This document shows, one piece after another, positions 37,285-48,228 of a DNA stretch of 64,000 bases. The notes below the pieces were generated by a model, which was not told the origin of the DNA, made no database searches, and was given only the letters and a program-made list of their open reading frames with translations. This stretch comes from Serratia microhaemolytica (GTDB lineage Bacteria > Pseudomonadota > Gammaproteobacteria > Enterobacterales > Enterobacteriaceae), in NCBI RefSeq assembly GCF_004011885.1, contig NZ_SBEF01000010.1, forward strand, positions 1-64,000, read 5' to 3'. The first letter of the stretch is position 1; every line of letters starts with the position of its first letter. Both the position numbers and the translations under genes were made by a program.

Positions 37285-38574
37285 TCAACCATCTTGTACA
37301 CTTGATTGCAGCGACTTGATCGGGGTAACACGCACCTGCTTGATCATGTTCTCCTGCACATCAAGAATATCGATCTCATAACTATCAATACGCACCCGTG
37401 TGCCGACACAGGGGATTTCTTCTAACTCTTCCAACAACATGCCGTTGATTGTGCGTGCATCGTTAGCGGGTAACGACCAGTTAAAGGCTTTATTCAACTC
37501 GCGCACGTTGGCGGTTCCATCAATCAACACTGATCCATCACTCTGTGGATTAACTTCCTCTGCTAATGTTGGTGACATCGAAGTGGTAAAATCACCAACA
37601 ATCTCCTCCAGAATATCCTCAACTGTCACCAAACCTTGGATATCGCCATATTCATCAACCACAATTCCTACTTTCTCCTTGTTGCGTTGGAATTTCACCA
37701 ACTGAATATTTAATGGTGTCCCTTCCGGTACATAGTAAATTTTATCAGCGGCACGTAACAGGTTTTCTTTATTGAATTCTTTCTTTTCTGTCATCAAACG
37801 ATAGGCTTCACGTACCCGCAACATACCAATCGCATCATCCAACGAATCACGATACAGCACAATCCGACCATGAGGAGAGTGAGTCAACTGACGCATGACC
37901 GATTTCCACTCATCATTAACATCAATACCAACGATCTCATTACGCGGCACCATAATGTCATCCACTGTCACCTTCTCAAGATCGAGCACCGATAGCAGCA
38001 TATCCTGATTACGACGTGAAATTTTAGAGTGTGACTCATTCACTATGGTACGTAACTCATCTTTGCTGAGAGCGGCACTAAGTTGATTATTCAATCGGAT
38101 GCCAAAAATACTCAACAACAGTGAAGTGATGCTATTCAGCAACCATACCAGTGGAAACATCAATTTTTGCAATGGACTGAGCAGGAAACTGCTTGGTAAC
38201 GCAATCCGCTCTGGATGCAGAGCAGCAAAAGTTTTTGGCAATACTTCGGCAAATAACAGCACCACCAGTGTCAGTACCCCAGTGGCGATGGCAACACCAA
38301 TGTCACCATACAGACGCATGCCGACGATAGTCCCCAACGCAGACGCAAGAATATTGACCAAGTTATTGCCGATCAACACCAAACTGATCAAGCGCTCAGG
38401 GTTCTTCAGCAGTTTCTCGGCACGACGTGCGCTGCGATTCCCCTGCTGTGATAAGTGACGAAGGCGATAGCGATTAAGCGTCATCATGCTAGTTTCAGAT
38501 GCAGAAAAATAAGCAGAGATCACTATCATAATCACTAGAATAAAGATGAGAGTCCCTGTTGAAACATGCTCCAA
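37285..38574 (-). CDS. yfjD: CNNM/CorB-like membrane protein YfjD
   Basis: Inner-membrane protein of the CNNM family, related to CorB, implicated in Mg2+/Co2+ transport. It has a four-helix DUF21 membrane domain (about 5-190, with SAYFSASETSMMTLNRYRLRHL in part and GNNLVNILASALGTIVGMRL), a pair of CBS domains (IMVPRNEIVGIDV; VGIVVDEYGDIQGLVTVEDILEEIVGD in part) and a C-terminal transporter-associated domain. The open frame begins at TTG 38589; TTG 38574, giving MEHVSTGTL and following GAGG, better matches E. coli. Next to ypjD. Confidence 0.92.
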   Translation of the reverse strand: MEHVSTGTLIFILVIMIVISAYFSASETSMMTLNRYRLRHLSQQGNRSARRAEKLLKNPERLISLVLIGNNLVNILASALGTIVGMRLYGDIGVAIATGVLTLVVLLFAEVLPKTFAALHPERIALPSSFLLSPLQKLMFPLVWLLNSITSLLLSIFGIRLNNQLSAALSKDELRTIVNESHSKISRRNQDMLLSVLDLEKVTVDDIMVPRNEIVGIDVNDEWKSVMRQLTHSPHGRIVLYRDSLDDAIGMLRVREAYRLMTEKKEFNKENLLRAADKIYYVPEGTPLNIQLVKFQRNKEKVGIVVDEYGDIQGLVTVEDILEEIVGDFTTSMSPTLAEEVNPQSDGSVLIDGTANVRELNKAFNWSLPANDARTINGMLLEELEEIPCVGTRVRIDSYEIDILDVQENMIKQVRVTPIKSLQSSVQDG

Positions 38575-38660
38575 CGCAGTATTCCTCAAGTAAAGGGAAA
38601 AAATTACCGTCTAACATTCAGCCCATGCCCAGTATTAATCCAGACAGGCATAACGACATA

Positions 38661-39434
38661 TCAGATCAGGCGGCTACCAAAATAGGCTACGGTAAGTAAC
38701 AACACACCGGAAAAGCTGGCCCAGACAACGCGACGACCACGCCAACCGTGACGGTAATGTCCCCATAGCAGAACGACATAAAGCACCCATGCCAATAGCG
38801 ATAGCACAAATTTATGCCCGTTTTCTTTACCAAACAGGTTATCCATATACAACAAGCCAGTACACAGCGTCAACGTCAGTAACACCACACCAATCTGGGT
38901 GATATGCAATATCTTTCTCTCAATCCGCATCAATGGTGGCATCTCGACACTAAAAGTCAGCTTTTTGTGCTTCAGCAAATAATCCAGCCAAGCCAACTGA
39001 AAGGCGTAAAGTGCAGCAATGATCAGCGTCGCGTAGGCAAACAACGCTAACCCGATATGTACCATCAGTGTCGGACTGGCTTCAAGATGAGTGACAAACT
39101 CCCCAGGCAACAGACTGGCAAAGGCGAGATTGATGATGGCAAAACTGTAGACAATCGGCAGCAAAAACCAGCCACGATCACGTGAGGCAACCAGAGTCAT
39201 CACTGAACAGATGATCAAACTCACTAACGAGCCGATATTCAGCAGACTAAAGTTTTGCCCAGAATCGAGATCAAAAATACGCTGCTGCAACACAATAGCA
39301 TGGCAAATCAACGCGACCACTGCCGCAATCACAGCTGATTGACGGTATGCTCGATGTTTCCGCAGCAACCCAGGAATGATCAGCCCCAGGCTGAGCAGAT
39401 AGGCTAGCAGAGCAACAACAGAAAAGTGTGGCAT
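38661..39434 (-). CDS. ypjD: YpjD, cytochrome c assembly-like membrane protein
   Basis: A 257-residue protein of the CcsA/CcmC-like family with about eight hydrophobic segments (for example SVVALLAYLLSLGLIIPGLL and HIGLALFAYATLIIAALYAF). Family members carry heme to cytochrome c systems, but the function of YpjD is not known. It is divergent from ffh and followed by yfjD, as in E. coli. Confidence 0.9.
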   Translation of the reverse strand: MPHFSVVALLAYLLSLGLIIPGLLRKHRAYRQSAVIAAVVALICHAIVLQQRIFDLDSGQNFSLLNIGSLVSLIICSVMTLVASRDRGWFLLPIVYSFAIINLAFASLLPGEFVTHLEASPTLMVHIGLALFAYATLIIAALYAFQLAWLDYLLKHKKLTFSVEMPPLMRIERKILHITQIGVVLLTLTLCTGLLYMDNLFGKENGHKFVLSLLAWVLYVVLLWGHYRHGWRGRRVVWASFSGVLLLTVAYFGSRLI

Positions 39435-39692
39435 GGCGTTAAGTAGCGTCGGTATGGTTAATCAGAGTGTCAGTATATACCCTTATTTGTTGAAGTTGCA
39501 GTATTCAACTGATTAGGGTTGTCCTAGTGATTAGGATCCATTCTGTCAGCTTGAACTACAGATAGCCATCACAGGCCGCATCATCAACAACGTAACAGCT
39601 GAGATCATCACAAGATAGTGTTATAATCGCGCCAATTCTAACGCCATCACGGCTCGCAGTGTCGAGCCTGACTCTTGGATTGAGCATCAAAT

Positions 39693-41054
39693 ATGTTTGA
39701 AAACTTAACTGATCGATTGTCGCGCACACTACGCAATATCAGTGGCCGTGGTCGCCTGACTGAAGAGAACATTAAAGAAACCCTGCGTGAAGTGCGTATG
39801 GCTCTGTTGGAAGCCGACGTTGCCCTACCAGTAGTGCGTGATTTCATTACTCGGGTCAAAGAGAAAGCAGTTGGTCATGAGGTCAATAAAAGCCTAACCC
39901 CAGGTCAAGAGTTCATAAGAATTGTACAAAATGAACTAATTAGTGCCATGGGTGAGGTGAATAGTGAGCTTGATTTAGCCGCCCAGCCTCCAGCAGTAGT
40001 GTTAATGGCTGGTTTGCAAGGTGCCGGTAAAACCACCAGCGTAGCGAAACTCAGTAAGCATCTTAAAGAAAAACAAAAGAAAAAAGTGTTAGTGGTCTCT
40101 GCTGACGTTTATCGCCCTGCAGCGATTAAACAGTTAGCCACGCTGGCTGAAGGAGTTGGTATCGATTTTTTCCCCTCCAGTGTGGATGAAAAGCCTCTCG
40201 ATATCGTCAACCGTGCGCTGCAACAGGCCAAACTGAAGTTTTACGATGTATTGATTGTGGATACCGCCGGTCGCTTACACGTCGACGAGGCGATGATGGA
40301 AGAGATCAAACAGATCCACGCAGCCATCACACCCGTCGAAACGCTGTTTGTTGTTGATGCAATGACAGGCCAAGATGCGGCGAATACCGCCAAAGCGTTT
40401 AACGATGCACTTCCCCTAACCGGGATTGTCTTAACCAAAATTGATGGTGATGCTCGTGGTGGTGCCGCACTCTCTATCCGTCACATCACCGGCAAACCGA
40501 TCAAGTTTCTTGGTATTGGCGAAAAATCTGATGCGCTAGAGCCATTCCATCCTGATCGTGTTGCCTCGCGCATTCTTGGTATGGGTGACGTGCTATCGCT
40601 GATCGAAGATATCGAAAGTAAAGTCGATCGTGCTCAGGCAGAGAAGCTGGCTAACAAGTTAAAGAAAGGCGATGGATTTGATTTAACAGACTTTCTTGAT
40701 CAACTCAAACAGATGCGCAACATGGGCGGCATGGCCAGTATGCTCAGCAAATTACCGGGTGCCGGTCAGTTGCCAGACAATGTAAAGTCACAAATGAATG
40801 ATCAACTCTTGGTGCGTATGGAAGCGATCATCAACTCGATGACACTCAAAGAGCGCGCGAAACCAGATATCATCAAAGGATCACGCAAACGCCGCATTGC
40901 TATGGGTTCTGGTGTGCAAGTGCAAGACGTCAACCGGCTGTTGAAACAGTTCGACGATATGCAACGCATGATGAAGAAAATGAAAAAAGGCGGATTAGCC
41001 AAAATGATGCGCGGCATGAAAGGGATGATGCCACCGGGTTTTCCTGGTCGTTAA
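39693..41054 (+). CDS. ffh: Signal recognition particle protein Ffh
   Basis: GTPase that, with 4.5S RNA and FtsY, targets nascent membrane proteins to the translocon. The 453-residue product has the N domain (about 1-90), the G domain with P-loop GLQGAGKTTS (near 106), DTAGRLHVD and TKIDGDARGGAAL, and the Met-rich M domain (about 295-453) ending KGGLAKMMRGMKGMMPPGFPGR (key part RGMKGMMPPGFPG). Conserved throughout. Confidence 0.98.
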   Translation: MFENLTDRLSRTLRNISGRGRLTEENIKETLREVRMALLEADVALPVVRDFITRVKEKAVGHEVNKSLTPGQEFIRIVQNELISAMGEVNSELDLAAQPPAVVLMAGLQGAGKTTSVAKLSKHLKEKQKKKVLVVSADVYRPAAIKQLATLAEGVGIDFFPSSVDEKPLDIVNRALQQAKLKFYDVLIVDTAGRLHVDEAMMEEIKQIHAAITPVETLFVVDAMTGQDAANTAKAFNDALPLTGIVLTKIDGDARGGAALSIRHITGKPIKFLGIGEKSDALEPFHPDRVASRILGMGDVLSLIEDIESKVDRAQAEKLANKLKKGDGFDLTDFLDQLKQMRNMGGMASMLSKLPGAGQLPDNVKSQMNDQLLVRMEAIINSMTLKERAKPDIIKGSRKRRIAMGSGVQVQDVNRLLKQFDDMQRMMKKMKKGGLAKMMRGMKGMMPPGFPGR

Positions 41055-41223
41055 CTTCACATTTTATTGCCAGTTAATTTATTGATAGCTTTACTTTTAA
41101 CTGGCAAAAAACACGATATCACTAAAAAGCCCACCACCAATTTGCGCTTTAGATTGCTTTTGGCGTCAAAATGGGTAAAATTTTCGGGCTTTTTGTACCC
41201 ACATTATCTAGTGAGTAAGGCGA

Positions 41224-41252
41224 TTAGCAACTCTTTTTCCGAGTGCTACACT
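41224..41252 (+). promoter_or_regulatory. rpsP-operon promoter
   Basis: -35 TTAGCA (41224-41229), a 17-bp spacer and extended -10 TGCTACACT with TACACT at 41247-41252. It sits about 130 bases before rpsP. Confidence 0.6.
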
Positions 41253-41332
41253 GCGGTTACCGCCTGTATATCTCAGGGTTTAGAGTGTGCGATCACCACC
41301 TACCGCTGGCAATGTTGAGTATCTATTGCAAC

Positions 41333-41367
41333 CGGCCCCTGCCCTCAATGGGGCCGATTGTTTTATT
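41333..41367 (+). terminator. Leader hairpin before rpsP (attenuator candidate)
   Basis: Perfect arms CGGCCCC (41333-41339) and GGGGCCG (41350-41356) followed by ATTGTTTTATT, ending about 17 bases before the rpsP ATG. It would reduce transcription into the operon; E. coli has a comparable leader terminator in this operon. Confidence 0.65.
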
Positions 41368-41383
41368 AACTAAAGAGGATGTT

Positions 41384-41632
41384 ATGGTAACAATTCGTTT
41401 GGCACGTGGCGGCGCTAAAAAGCGTCCGTTTTATCAAGTCGTAGTCACCGACAGCCGCAACCCGCGTGATGGTCGTTTTATCGAGCGTGTGGGCTTCTTT
41501 AACCCAATCGCTTCCGGTCAAGCGGAAGAACTGCGTCTGGATCTGGACCGCGTCGAGCATTGGCTGGGTCTGGGTGCTACCGCATCTGATCGCGTTCAGG
41601 CGCTGATCAAACAAGCAAAAAAAGCAGCATAA
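41384..41632 (+). CDS. rpsP: 30S ribosomal protein S16
   Basis: Small-subunit protein that helps fold the 16S 5' domain. The 82-residue product matches E. coli nearly throughout ([35 protein letters not shown]). The reading frame is open far upstream, but ATG 41384 follows AAAGAGGA and gives the conserved start. First gene of rpsP-rimM-trmD-rplS. Confidence 0.98.
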   Translation: MVTIRLARGGAKKRPFYQVVVTDSRNPRDGRFIERVGFFNPIASGQAEELRLDLDRVEHWLGLGATASDRVQALIKQAKKAA

Positions 41633-41650
41633 TCTGTTGCGGTGGTAACA

Positions 41651-42199
41651 ATGAGCAAACAACTTCATCCAGTAGCACCCTCTCAACCGCTAGTTCTCGG
41701 TAAAATGGGCTCTACTTACGGTATCCGTGGTTGGCTCAGAATGTTCTCATCCACCGAAGATGCCGAAAACATCTTTGACTATCAGCCCTGGTTTATCCAG
41801 CGTGCGGGTCAATGGCAACTCATTGAGTTGGAAGACTGGAAACGACATAACCACGATCTGATTATCAAAATCAAAGGTATTGATGATCGGGATGCGGCAA
41901 ATCTGCTGACAAATTGCGAAATTATCGTAGATTCAGAACAATTGCCGCCGCTTGACGGTGATGATTATTACTGGAAAGACCTTATGGGCTGCCAAGTGAT
42001 CACCACTGCCGGATACGAACTGGGCAAAGTCATCGACATGATGGAGACCGGTTCAAACGACGTCTTGGTTGTACGTGCCAATCTGAAAGATGCGTTCGGT
42101 ATGAAGGAGCGGTTAATACCGTTTCTCCATCAGCAGGTTATCAAGAGAGTTGATCTCTCCATTAAGGTTATCGAAGTGGAATGGGATCCTGGTTTTTGA
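41651..42199 (+). CDS. rimM: Ribosome maturation factor RimM
   Basis: Binds S19 and helps assemble the 30S head. The 182-residue product has the RimM N-terminal barrel ([23 protein letters not shown] in part) and a PRC barrel ([36 protein letters not shown] in part). ATG 41651, 18 bases after rpsP, is preferred over the in-frame GTG three codons upstream. Length equals E. coli. Confidence 0.97.
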   Translation: MSKQLHPVAPSQPLVLGKMGSTYGIRGWLRMFSSTEDAENIFDYQPWFIQRAGQWQLIELEDWKRHNHDLIIKIKGIDDRDAANLLTNCEIIVDSEQLPPLDGDDYYWKDLMGCQVITTAGYELGKVIDMMETGSNDVLVVRANLKDAFGMKERLIPFLHQQVIKRVDLSIKVIEVEWDPGF

Positions 42200-42248
42200 C
42201 CACCGTATTTATCGTTAACGGTTGGCATAACAGTACGGAGATTGGCGC

Positions 42249-42992
42249 ATGTTTATCGGTATTGTAAGCCTATTTCCGGAAATGTTTCGCGCCGTCACCG
42301 ATTACGGGGTTACTGGCCGAGCAGTAAAAAATGGCCTATTAAGCGTACAGTGTTGGAGTCCACGCGACTTCACCCACGATCGACATCGTACCGTGGACGA
42401 CCGCCCATATGGCGGTGGCCCTGGCATGTTGATGATGGTTCAGCCACTACGGGCTGCCATCTCTGCGGCAAAAGCTGCTGTAGGCGAGGGGGCAAAGGTG
42501 ATTTATCTGTCACCTCAGGGGCGTAAACTGGATCAGACCGGTGTATGTGAGTTAGCCCGCAACCAGAAAATGATACTGGTCTGTGGTCGCTACGAAGGGA
42601 TAGATGAGCGCGTGATCGAAACCGAAATTGACGAAGAATGGTCAATTGGTGATTACGTACTGAGTGGTGGTGAGCTACCGGCAATGATTCTGATCGACTC
42701 CGTCGCCCGTTTTCTGCCGGGAGTTTTGGGTCATCAGGCTTCAGCAGAAGAGGACTCTTTTGCCAGTGGATTACTCGATTGCCCACACTATACCCGCCCT
42801 GAGATACTGGAAGGGCTTGAAGTTCCAGCAGTATTACTGTCAGGAAATCATGCCCAGATACGTCGCTGGCGCTTGAAACAATCGCTTGGCCGTACTTGGC
42901 TTAGAAGATCTGAACTTCTACAAAGCCTAGCTCTGACTGACGAGCAAAAGGCGTTACTGGCCGAATTCCAGCGGGAATATCAGGCTAAGTAA
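42249..42992 (+). CDS. trmD: tRNA (guanine37-N1)-methyltransferase
   Basis: Methylates G37 in tRNAs reading CUN, CCN and CGG, preventing +1 frameshifting; essential. The 247-residue SPOUT enzyme has [26 protein letters not shown] and the knot region [11 protein letters not shown] and [16 protein letters not shown] with the AdoMet-binding loop. Slightly shorter at the C-terminus than E. coli (255). Confidence 0.97.
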   Translation: MFIGIVSLFPEMFRAVTDYGVTGRAVKNGLLSVQCWSPRDFTHDRHRTVDDRPYGGGPGMLMMVQPLRAAISAAKAAVGEGAKVIYLSPQGRKLDQTGVCELARNQKMILVCGRYEGIDERVIETEIDEEWSIGDYVLSGGELPAMILIDSVARFLPGVLGHQASAEEDSFASGLLDCPHYTRPEILEGLEVPAVLLSGNHAQIRRWRLKQSLGRTWLRRSELLQSLALTDEQKALLAEFQREYQAK

Positions 42993-43049
42993 CGAAACCA
43001 TCAGGGGATTCTGGATCATTCAGCATCGCCGATATATCAGTTTACCTAG

Positions 43050-43412
<363 letters not shown>

Positions 43413-43448
43413 GATACAGCACACGCTGCATCCCAAGTTAATAATTAT

Positions 43449-43480
43449 AAAGGGCCTATCTCTATTGATAGGCCCTTTTT
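43449..43480 (+). terminator. Terminator of the rpsP-rplS operon
   Basis: Perfect arms AAAGGGCCTATC and GATAGGCCCTTT with a six-base loop, followed by further T. A strong intrinsic terminator. Confidence 0.93.
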
Positions 43481-43732
43481 GCTGGTCACAGACCACCGCT
43501 ATTTCACCATGCTAGCTGCGTACATCTGGTACGCAGGCCAGCCGTATGCAACATCGCTAACACTGCCTTTCGATAACAGATCCCGTTGACCAGTACCCAA
43601 ATGGCCAATATCGTGCCGAACCTACTACTGAGACGGTCTAGCGAGTAACAGCAAAAGTGAGTAGAACCGAAAATGTCGACAGCCGGCTGCGCTAGGCAAC
43701 AGGCTGTCGAATCAGCAAGGTGAGATAATCAA
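43481..43732. other. Region at the rplS/acrB junction
   Basis: About 250 bases with no gene. It holds a perfect inverted repeat CTGCGTAC-ATCTG-GTACGCAG (43516-43536) and the hairpin after acrB (43677-43709). It joins genes that are far apart in E. coli, so a rearrangement breakpoint lies here. Confidence 0.5.
43677..43709 (-). terminator. Hairpin after acrB
   Basis: Arms CGACAGCC/GGCTGTCG about 25-55 bases past the acrB stop; on the minus strand ACATTTTCGG follows, a weak T-run. Confidence 0.5.
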
Positions 43733-46700
43733 TTAAGAATCGAGCGCTTGTTGCTGTTCTCCGGCGCTCTTGCTGCCGAACCGACGACGCACCACCACAA
43801 AGAACACCGGCACAAAGAAGATTGCCAGCACCGTTGCTGCCACCATCCCGCCCATTACACCGGTACCCACTGCATGTTGTGCGCCAGATCCTGCACCACT
43901 GCTGATAACCAGAGGCAACACACCGAGGATAAACGCCAACGATGTCATCAGAATTGGACGTAAACGCATACGTACCGCATCCAGCGTAGCTTCAATCAGC
44001 CCTTTGCCTTCTTTATCCATTAAGTCCTTGGCAAACTCAACAATCAGAATGGCGTTCTTCGCCGACAAGCCGATGGTCGTTAATAGCCCAACCTTGAAGT
44101 AAATATCATTCTCCAATCCACGTAAGCTAGTCGCCAGTAATGCACCAATTACACCGAGCGGCACTACCAGCATCACCGAGAAAGGAATCGACCAGCTCTC
44201 ATACAGTGCAGCCAAACACAAGAACACCACAATCAGCGAAATTGCATACAGCGCCGGTGCCTGGTTACCCGCCAACCGCTCTTGATAGGACATTCCTGTC
44301 CAATCATAGCCGATACCCGCAGGCAACTTGCCCGCCAACTCTTCCATCAGTGCCATCGCTTCACCGGTACTGCGCCCAGGTGTAGCCTGGCCTTGGATCT
44401 GCATCGATGGCTGACCGTTATAACGCTCTAAGCGTGGTGAACCAAACTGCCAGCGTGCCGAAGAGAAGGCCGAGAATGGCACCATCTGACCATGACTACC
44501 ACGGACATACCAGTTATCAATATCTTGCGGTAACATCCGGAACGGTGCTTCCGCTTGAATATAAACGCGCTTCACTCGGCCTCGGTCGATAAAATCATTG
44601 ACATAAGCGCCACCGACAGCACTGCTGAGTGTGGTGTTGATATCATTGAGCGAAACACCAAGTGCTGCTGCCTTCTCTTGGTCAATATCCAACTTAAACT
44701 GCGGCGTATCCTCTAGGCCATTTGGGCGCACACGTACCAGTAACTCTGGGTGTTGTGCTGCCATTCCTAAAAGCTGATTACGTGCCTGAGTCAGTTTTTC
44801 ATGCCCTAAATTACCTTGATCAAGCAGTTGGAAATCAAACCCGCTTGCGGTGCCTAACTCGACAATCGCTGGCAAATTGAAAGCGAATACAAAGCCATCC
44901 TTAATTTGTGAGAATGCCCCCATTGCGCGACCAATAATCGCCGGCACCTTGTTTGCAGCACCATGGCGCTCAGACCAATCTTTCAGGCTGATAAATGCCA
45001 ATCCCGTATTCTGTCCCTGGCCACTAAAACCAAATCCATTCACTGTAAATACTGAACGCACATTATCGGCTTCTTTGGTGAGGAAGTGGGCATTGACCTG
45101 ATCCATCACCAGTTGGGTACGCTCTTGGGTCGCACCAGCCGGTAGCTGCACCATCGCCAGTAACATGCCCTGATCTTCATCGGGTAAAAAGGATGCTGGC
45201 AGACGTATAAACAGAAATACCATCCCGACAACAATCGCCAAATAGATCACCAAATAGCGCCCAGCACTGCGCACCATGCTGGCAACACTGTTGGTGTAGT
45301 GATGAGTACTTTTGCTAAACAGACGGTTGAACCAGCCAAAAAACCCGGTGGTAATGCCATGATCGCCTTTCGGGATCGGTTTTAGCATTGTGGCACAGAG
45401 TGCTGGAGTCAAGATCAAGGCTACCAGTACTGAAAGCACCATCGCAGAAACAATGGTGATCGAAAACTGGCGATAGATAGCACCGGTAGAACCACCAAAG
45501 AAAGCCATCGGAATAAATACTGCCGACAACACCAAAGCGATACCGACCAACGCGCCCTGGATCTGCTCCATCGAACGCTTAGTCGCCTCCTTCGGTGATA
45601 ATCCCTCCTCTGCCATCACGCGCTCAACGTTCTCAACCACGACAATCGCATCGTCAACCAATAGACCGATTGCCAGCACCATCGCAAACATCGTCAAGGT
45701 GTTAATCGAGAATCCAAACGCGGCCAGAATGGCAAATGTACCCAACAAAACCACCGGTACTGCGATAGTTGGGATCAGCGTAGCGCGGAAATTCTGCAAG
45801 AACAGATACATCACCAGAAATACCAGAATAATCGCCTCAATCAGTGTTTTAACCACTTCATTGATCGAAATTTTGACAAATGGTGTCGTATCATAAGGAT
45901 AAACTGCACTCAAGCCAGCAGGGAAAAATGGCTCCAGTTGGCTCAATTCGGCTTTCACCGCAGTGGCAGTATTTAAGGCATTCGCCCCAGTCGCCAATTT
46001 AATCGCCAGACCGGCAGCAGGTTTGCCATTATAACGCGCAATGACATTGTAACCTTCGCCACCCAGTTCAATTTTGGCCACATCTCTCAGCCGTACTTGT
46101 GAACCATCGCTGTTCACCTTGAGCAAGATATTGCCGAACTCTTCTGGCGTGCTTAACCGTGTCTGTACAATAATCGAGGCATTCAGTTGTTGCCCTTTAA
46201 CTGGCGGTGTTCCCCCCAGTTGACCACCAGCAATCTGGTTGTTCTGCACCCTGATTGCCGATACCACATCACCCGGCATCAACTGGAAATTATGTAACTT
46301 ATTCGGATCTAACCAGATACGCATCGCATACTGCGAACCAAAAAGCTGTACACTGCCAACACCGGAAGTACGGCTCAGTCTATCCTGTACATTAGAACCG
46401 ACGTAATCAGCGATATCTTCCTGTGTCATACTGCCGTCTTCCGAAATAAAGCCGACCACCATCAGGAAACTGCTGCTTGACTTACCAACCCGCACCCCTT
46501 GCTGCTGCACCTGTTGTGGCAACAGTGGCATGGCAAGTTGCAGTTTGTTCTGCACTTGCACCTGGGCAACATCGGGATCAGTATCTGAACTGAAAGTTAA
46601 GGTGATTTGGGCATTGCCCGCAGCATCGCTGCTGGAGGACATATAGAGCAGATTATCAATTCCATTCATATTCTGCTCAATCACCTGTGTAACGGTATCC

Positions 46701-46873
46701 TGTACCGTTTGTGCATCAGCGCCTGGGTAGCTGGCACCAATCGTCACCGCCGGTGGTGCAATATTAGGATATTGTGACACCGGCAACTTAATGATCGACA
46801 AAAGCCCCGCCAGCATCACGATAATAGCGAGTACCCACGCAAAGATCGGGCGATCTATAAAGAACTTAGCCAT
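43733..46873 (-). CDS. acrB: AcrB multidrug efflux transporter (RND family)
   Basis: Trimeric proton-driven pump that captures drugs, bile salts and detergents from the periplasm and inner membrane and passes them to AcrA-TolC. The 1046-residue product is about E. coli length (1049), with twelve membrane helices and two large periplasmic loops. The proton-relay Asp pair lies in [13 protein letters not shown] (near 407). The hydrophobic-pocket and switch-loop regions look intact. Transcribed after acrA with an 18-base gap. Confidence 0.97.
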   Translation of the reverse strand: MAKFFIDRPIFAWVLAIIVMLAGLLSIIKLPVSQYPNIAPPAVTIGASYPGADAQTVQDTVTQVIEQNMNGIDNLLYMSSSSDAAGNAQITLTFSSDTDPDVAQVQVQNKLQLAMPLLPQQVQQQGVRVGKSSSSFLMVVGFISEDGSMTQEDIADYVGSNVQDRLSRTSGVGSVQLFGSQYAMRIWLDPNKLHNFQLMPGDVVSAIRVQNNQIAGGQLGGTPPVKGQQLNASIIVQTRLSTPEEFGNILLKVNSDGSQVRLRDVAKIELGGEGYNVIARYNGKPAAGLAIKLATGANALNTATAVKAELSQLEPFFPAGLSAVYPYDTTPFVKISINEVVKTLIEAIILVFLVMYLFLQNFRATLIPTIAVPVVLLGTFAILAAFGFSINTLTMFAMVLAIGLLVDDAIVVVENVERVMAEEGLSPKEATKRSMEQIQGALVGIALVLSAVFIPMAFFGGSTGAIYRQFSITIVSAMVLSVLVALILTPALCATMLKPIPKGDHGITTGFFGWFNRLFSKSTHHYTNSVASMVRSAGRYLVIYLAIVVGMVFLFIRLPASFLPDEDQGMLLAMVQLPAGATQERTQLVMDQVNAHFLTKEADNVRSVFTVNGFGFSGQGQNTGLAFISLKDWSERHGAANKVPAIIGRAMGAFSQIKDGFVFAFNLPAIVELGTASGFDFQLLDQGNLGHEKLTQARNQLLGMAAQHPELLVRVRPNGLEDTPQFKLDIDQEKAAALGVSLNDINTTLSSAVGGAYVNDFIDRGRVKRVYIQAEAPFRMLPQDIDNWYVRGSHGQMVPFSAFSSARWQFGSPRLERYNGQPSMQIQGQATPGRSTGEAMALMEELAGKLPAGIGYDWTGMSYQERLAGNQAPALYAISLIVVFLCLAALYESWSIPFSVMLVVPLGVIGALLATSLRGLENDIYFKVGLLTTIGLSAKNAILIVEFAKDLMDKEGKGLIEATLDAVRMRLRPILMTSLAFILGVLPLVISSGAGSGAQHAVGTGVMGGMVAATVLAIFFVPVFFVVVRRRFGSKSAGEQQQALDS

Positions 46874-46891
46874 CGACTATCGCTTCCTCAA

Positions 46892-48082
46892 TTATCGTTT
46901 CTGTGCCGCACTAGAGGCTGGTTGTGATTGAGCGGGTGCATTGAGATCGATCTCGCTCGCTTTTACCGAGGCGCCAGGTCTTACGCGCTGTAATCCACTG
47001 ACGATAACACGATCGCCAGCCTTAACGCCCGCAGTGACCAGCCATTGATTGCCTACCGTTTGATCAGCCTGCAACACTCGCAGTTCGACTTTGTCATCAG
47101 CGCCTACCACCAGTGCTGTCGCTTCACCTCGCGGATTGCGTGTCACCCCTTGCTGGGGCACTAGCACCGCATCGGGTTTCTCGCCTTGGTTGAGGCGTGC
47201 GCGAACAAACATACCGGGAAGCAGTTGTTTGTCAGGATTAGGGAAGACCGCTCGCAGTGTGATTGCCCCTGTGGTTTGATCAACCGTCAAATCAGAAAAC
47301 TCCAGCGTACCGGCTTGAGCGTACTCCTGCTGGTTGTCCAGCAGCAACTTCACCTGAATTTTGCCGTTTTGCTGCACCAGTGAACCATCGGTCAACGCCT
47401 GCTTCAAGCGTAGATAGTCACTGGCACTCTGTTTGATATCGACAAACATGGGATCCAGTTGCTGCACAGTGGAAAGTGGAGCCGGTTGGCCGCTAGTGAC
47501 CAGCGCACCTTCACTAACCGCAGAAACACCAATACGCCCAGAAATCGGTGAAGTCACTTTGGTGTAGGCCAAATTGATACGCGCACTCTCCACTGCTGCT
47601 TTCGCTGCCAACACAGCGGCTTTAGCCTGCATCAACAGTGATGACGCAGTGTCATAATCCTGTTTACTGACATAGTTGCTACCGCGCAATGGTCGATAAC
47701 GTTCAACCGTCAAACGAGCGATCTCCTCAGCGGCTTCCGCTTTGGCTAGCTCGCCCTTAGCGCTCTCGTAGGCTGCCTGATAGCTGGCAGGGTCGATCTG
47801 ATACAGTGAAACACCCGCTTGAATTTCTGCACCTTCGACAAAGTTGCGGCTCAGAATAATACCACTCACCTGCGGGCGCACCTCGGCAATACGATAAGGT
47901 GCGGTACGGCCAGGTAACTCTGTCGTTATTGCCAACGGCTCAGCCTTTAGTGTCACCACCCCTACCGATGGTGTTGAATTGTGCCCCTGTTGTGGCTGTT
48001 TATTGTCACACCCTGCGACCATGAAACCACCTGACAGGATCATAAGTGCTACCAGAGGCGATAACCCTATATTTTTTTTCAT
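46892..48082 (-). CDS. acrA: AcrA periplasmic adaptor lipoprotein
   Basis: Membrane-fusion protein linking AcrB to TolC. Signal peptide ends in VAGC, with Cys25 lipidated. The 396 residues contain lipoyl half-motifs (RTAPYRIAEVRPQVSGIIL in part; TKVTSPISGRIG), a helical hairpin (about 100-170) and beta-barrel and membrane-proximal domains. First gene of acrAB, divergent from acrR with the AcrR operator between. Confidence 0.97.
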   Translation of the reverse strand: MKKNIGLSPLVALMILSGGFMVAGCDNKQPQQGHNSTPSVGVVTLKAEPLAITTELPGRTAPYRIAEVRPQVSGIILSRNFVEGAEIQAGVSLYQIDPASYQAAYESAKGELAKAEAAEEIARLTVERYRPLRGSNYVSKQDYDTASSLLMQAKAAVLAAKAAVESARINLAYTKVTSPISGRIGVSAVSEGALVTSGQPAPLSTVQQLDPMFVDIKQSASDYLRLKQALTDGSLVQQNGKIQVKLLLDNQQEYAQAGTLEFSDLTVDQTTGAITLRAVFPNPDKQLLPGMFVRARLNQGEKPDAVLVPQQGVTRNPRGEATALVVGADDKVELRVLQADQTVGNQWLVTAGVKAGDRVIVSGLQRVRPGASVKASEIDLNAPAQSQPASSAAQKR

Positions 48083-48175
48083 CTAAAAAACCTCAACTAT
48101 CCGGCTTTAACTTAAAATCGTCAATGGATCACAAACCTGTCAAACCCATTACTGCGCTAATCTCATCTGCGTGCT

Positions 48176-48205
48176 ATGATACATACATTCGCGAATGTAT
48201 GTAAA
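48176..48205 (-). promoter_or_regulatory. acrAB promoter and AcrR operator
   Basis: On the minus strand: -35 TTTACA (48200-48205), 18-bp spacer and -10 TATCAT (48176-48181). A 24-bp perfect palindrome (48180-48203) with half site TACATACATTCG covers the spacer; its symmetry is complete, where the E. coli site is imperfect. AcrR binding here would block acrAB. Confidence 0.9.
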
Positions 48206-48228
48206 TCACACTTTTAATAAACAACGTT

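Larger units (their letters stand above)
41055..41383. other. Intergenic region between ffh and rpsP
   Basis: About 330 bases with no gene. It includes the AAAAAGCCC (about 41124)/GGGCTTTTT (about 41188) pair, possibly a long-loop terminator of ffh, and the promoter and leader of the rpsP operon. Confidence 0.55.

Noticed and set aside
41243-41383. 47-codon N-terminal extension of rpsP
   Set aside because: It covers the -10 region, leader and attenuator hairpin; S16 is 82 residues throughout the family.
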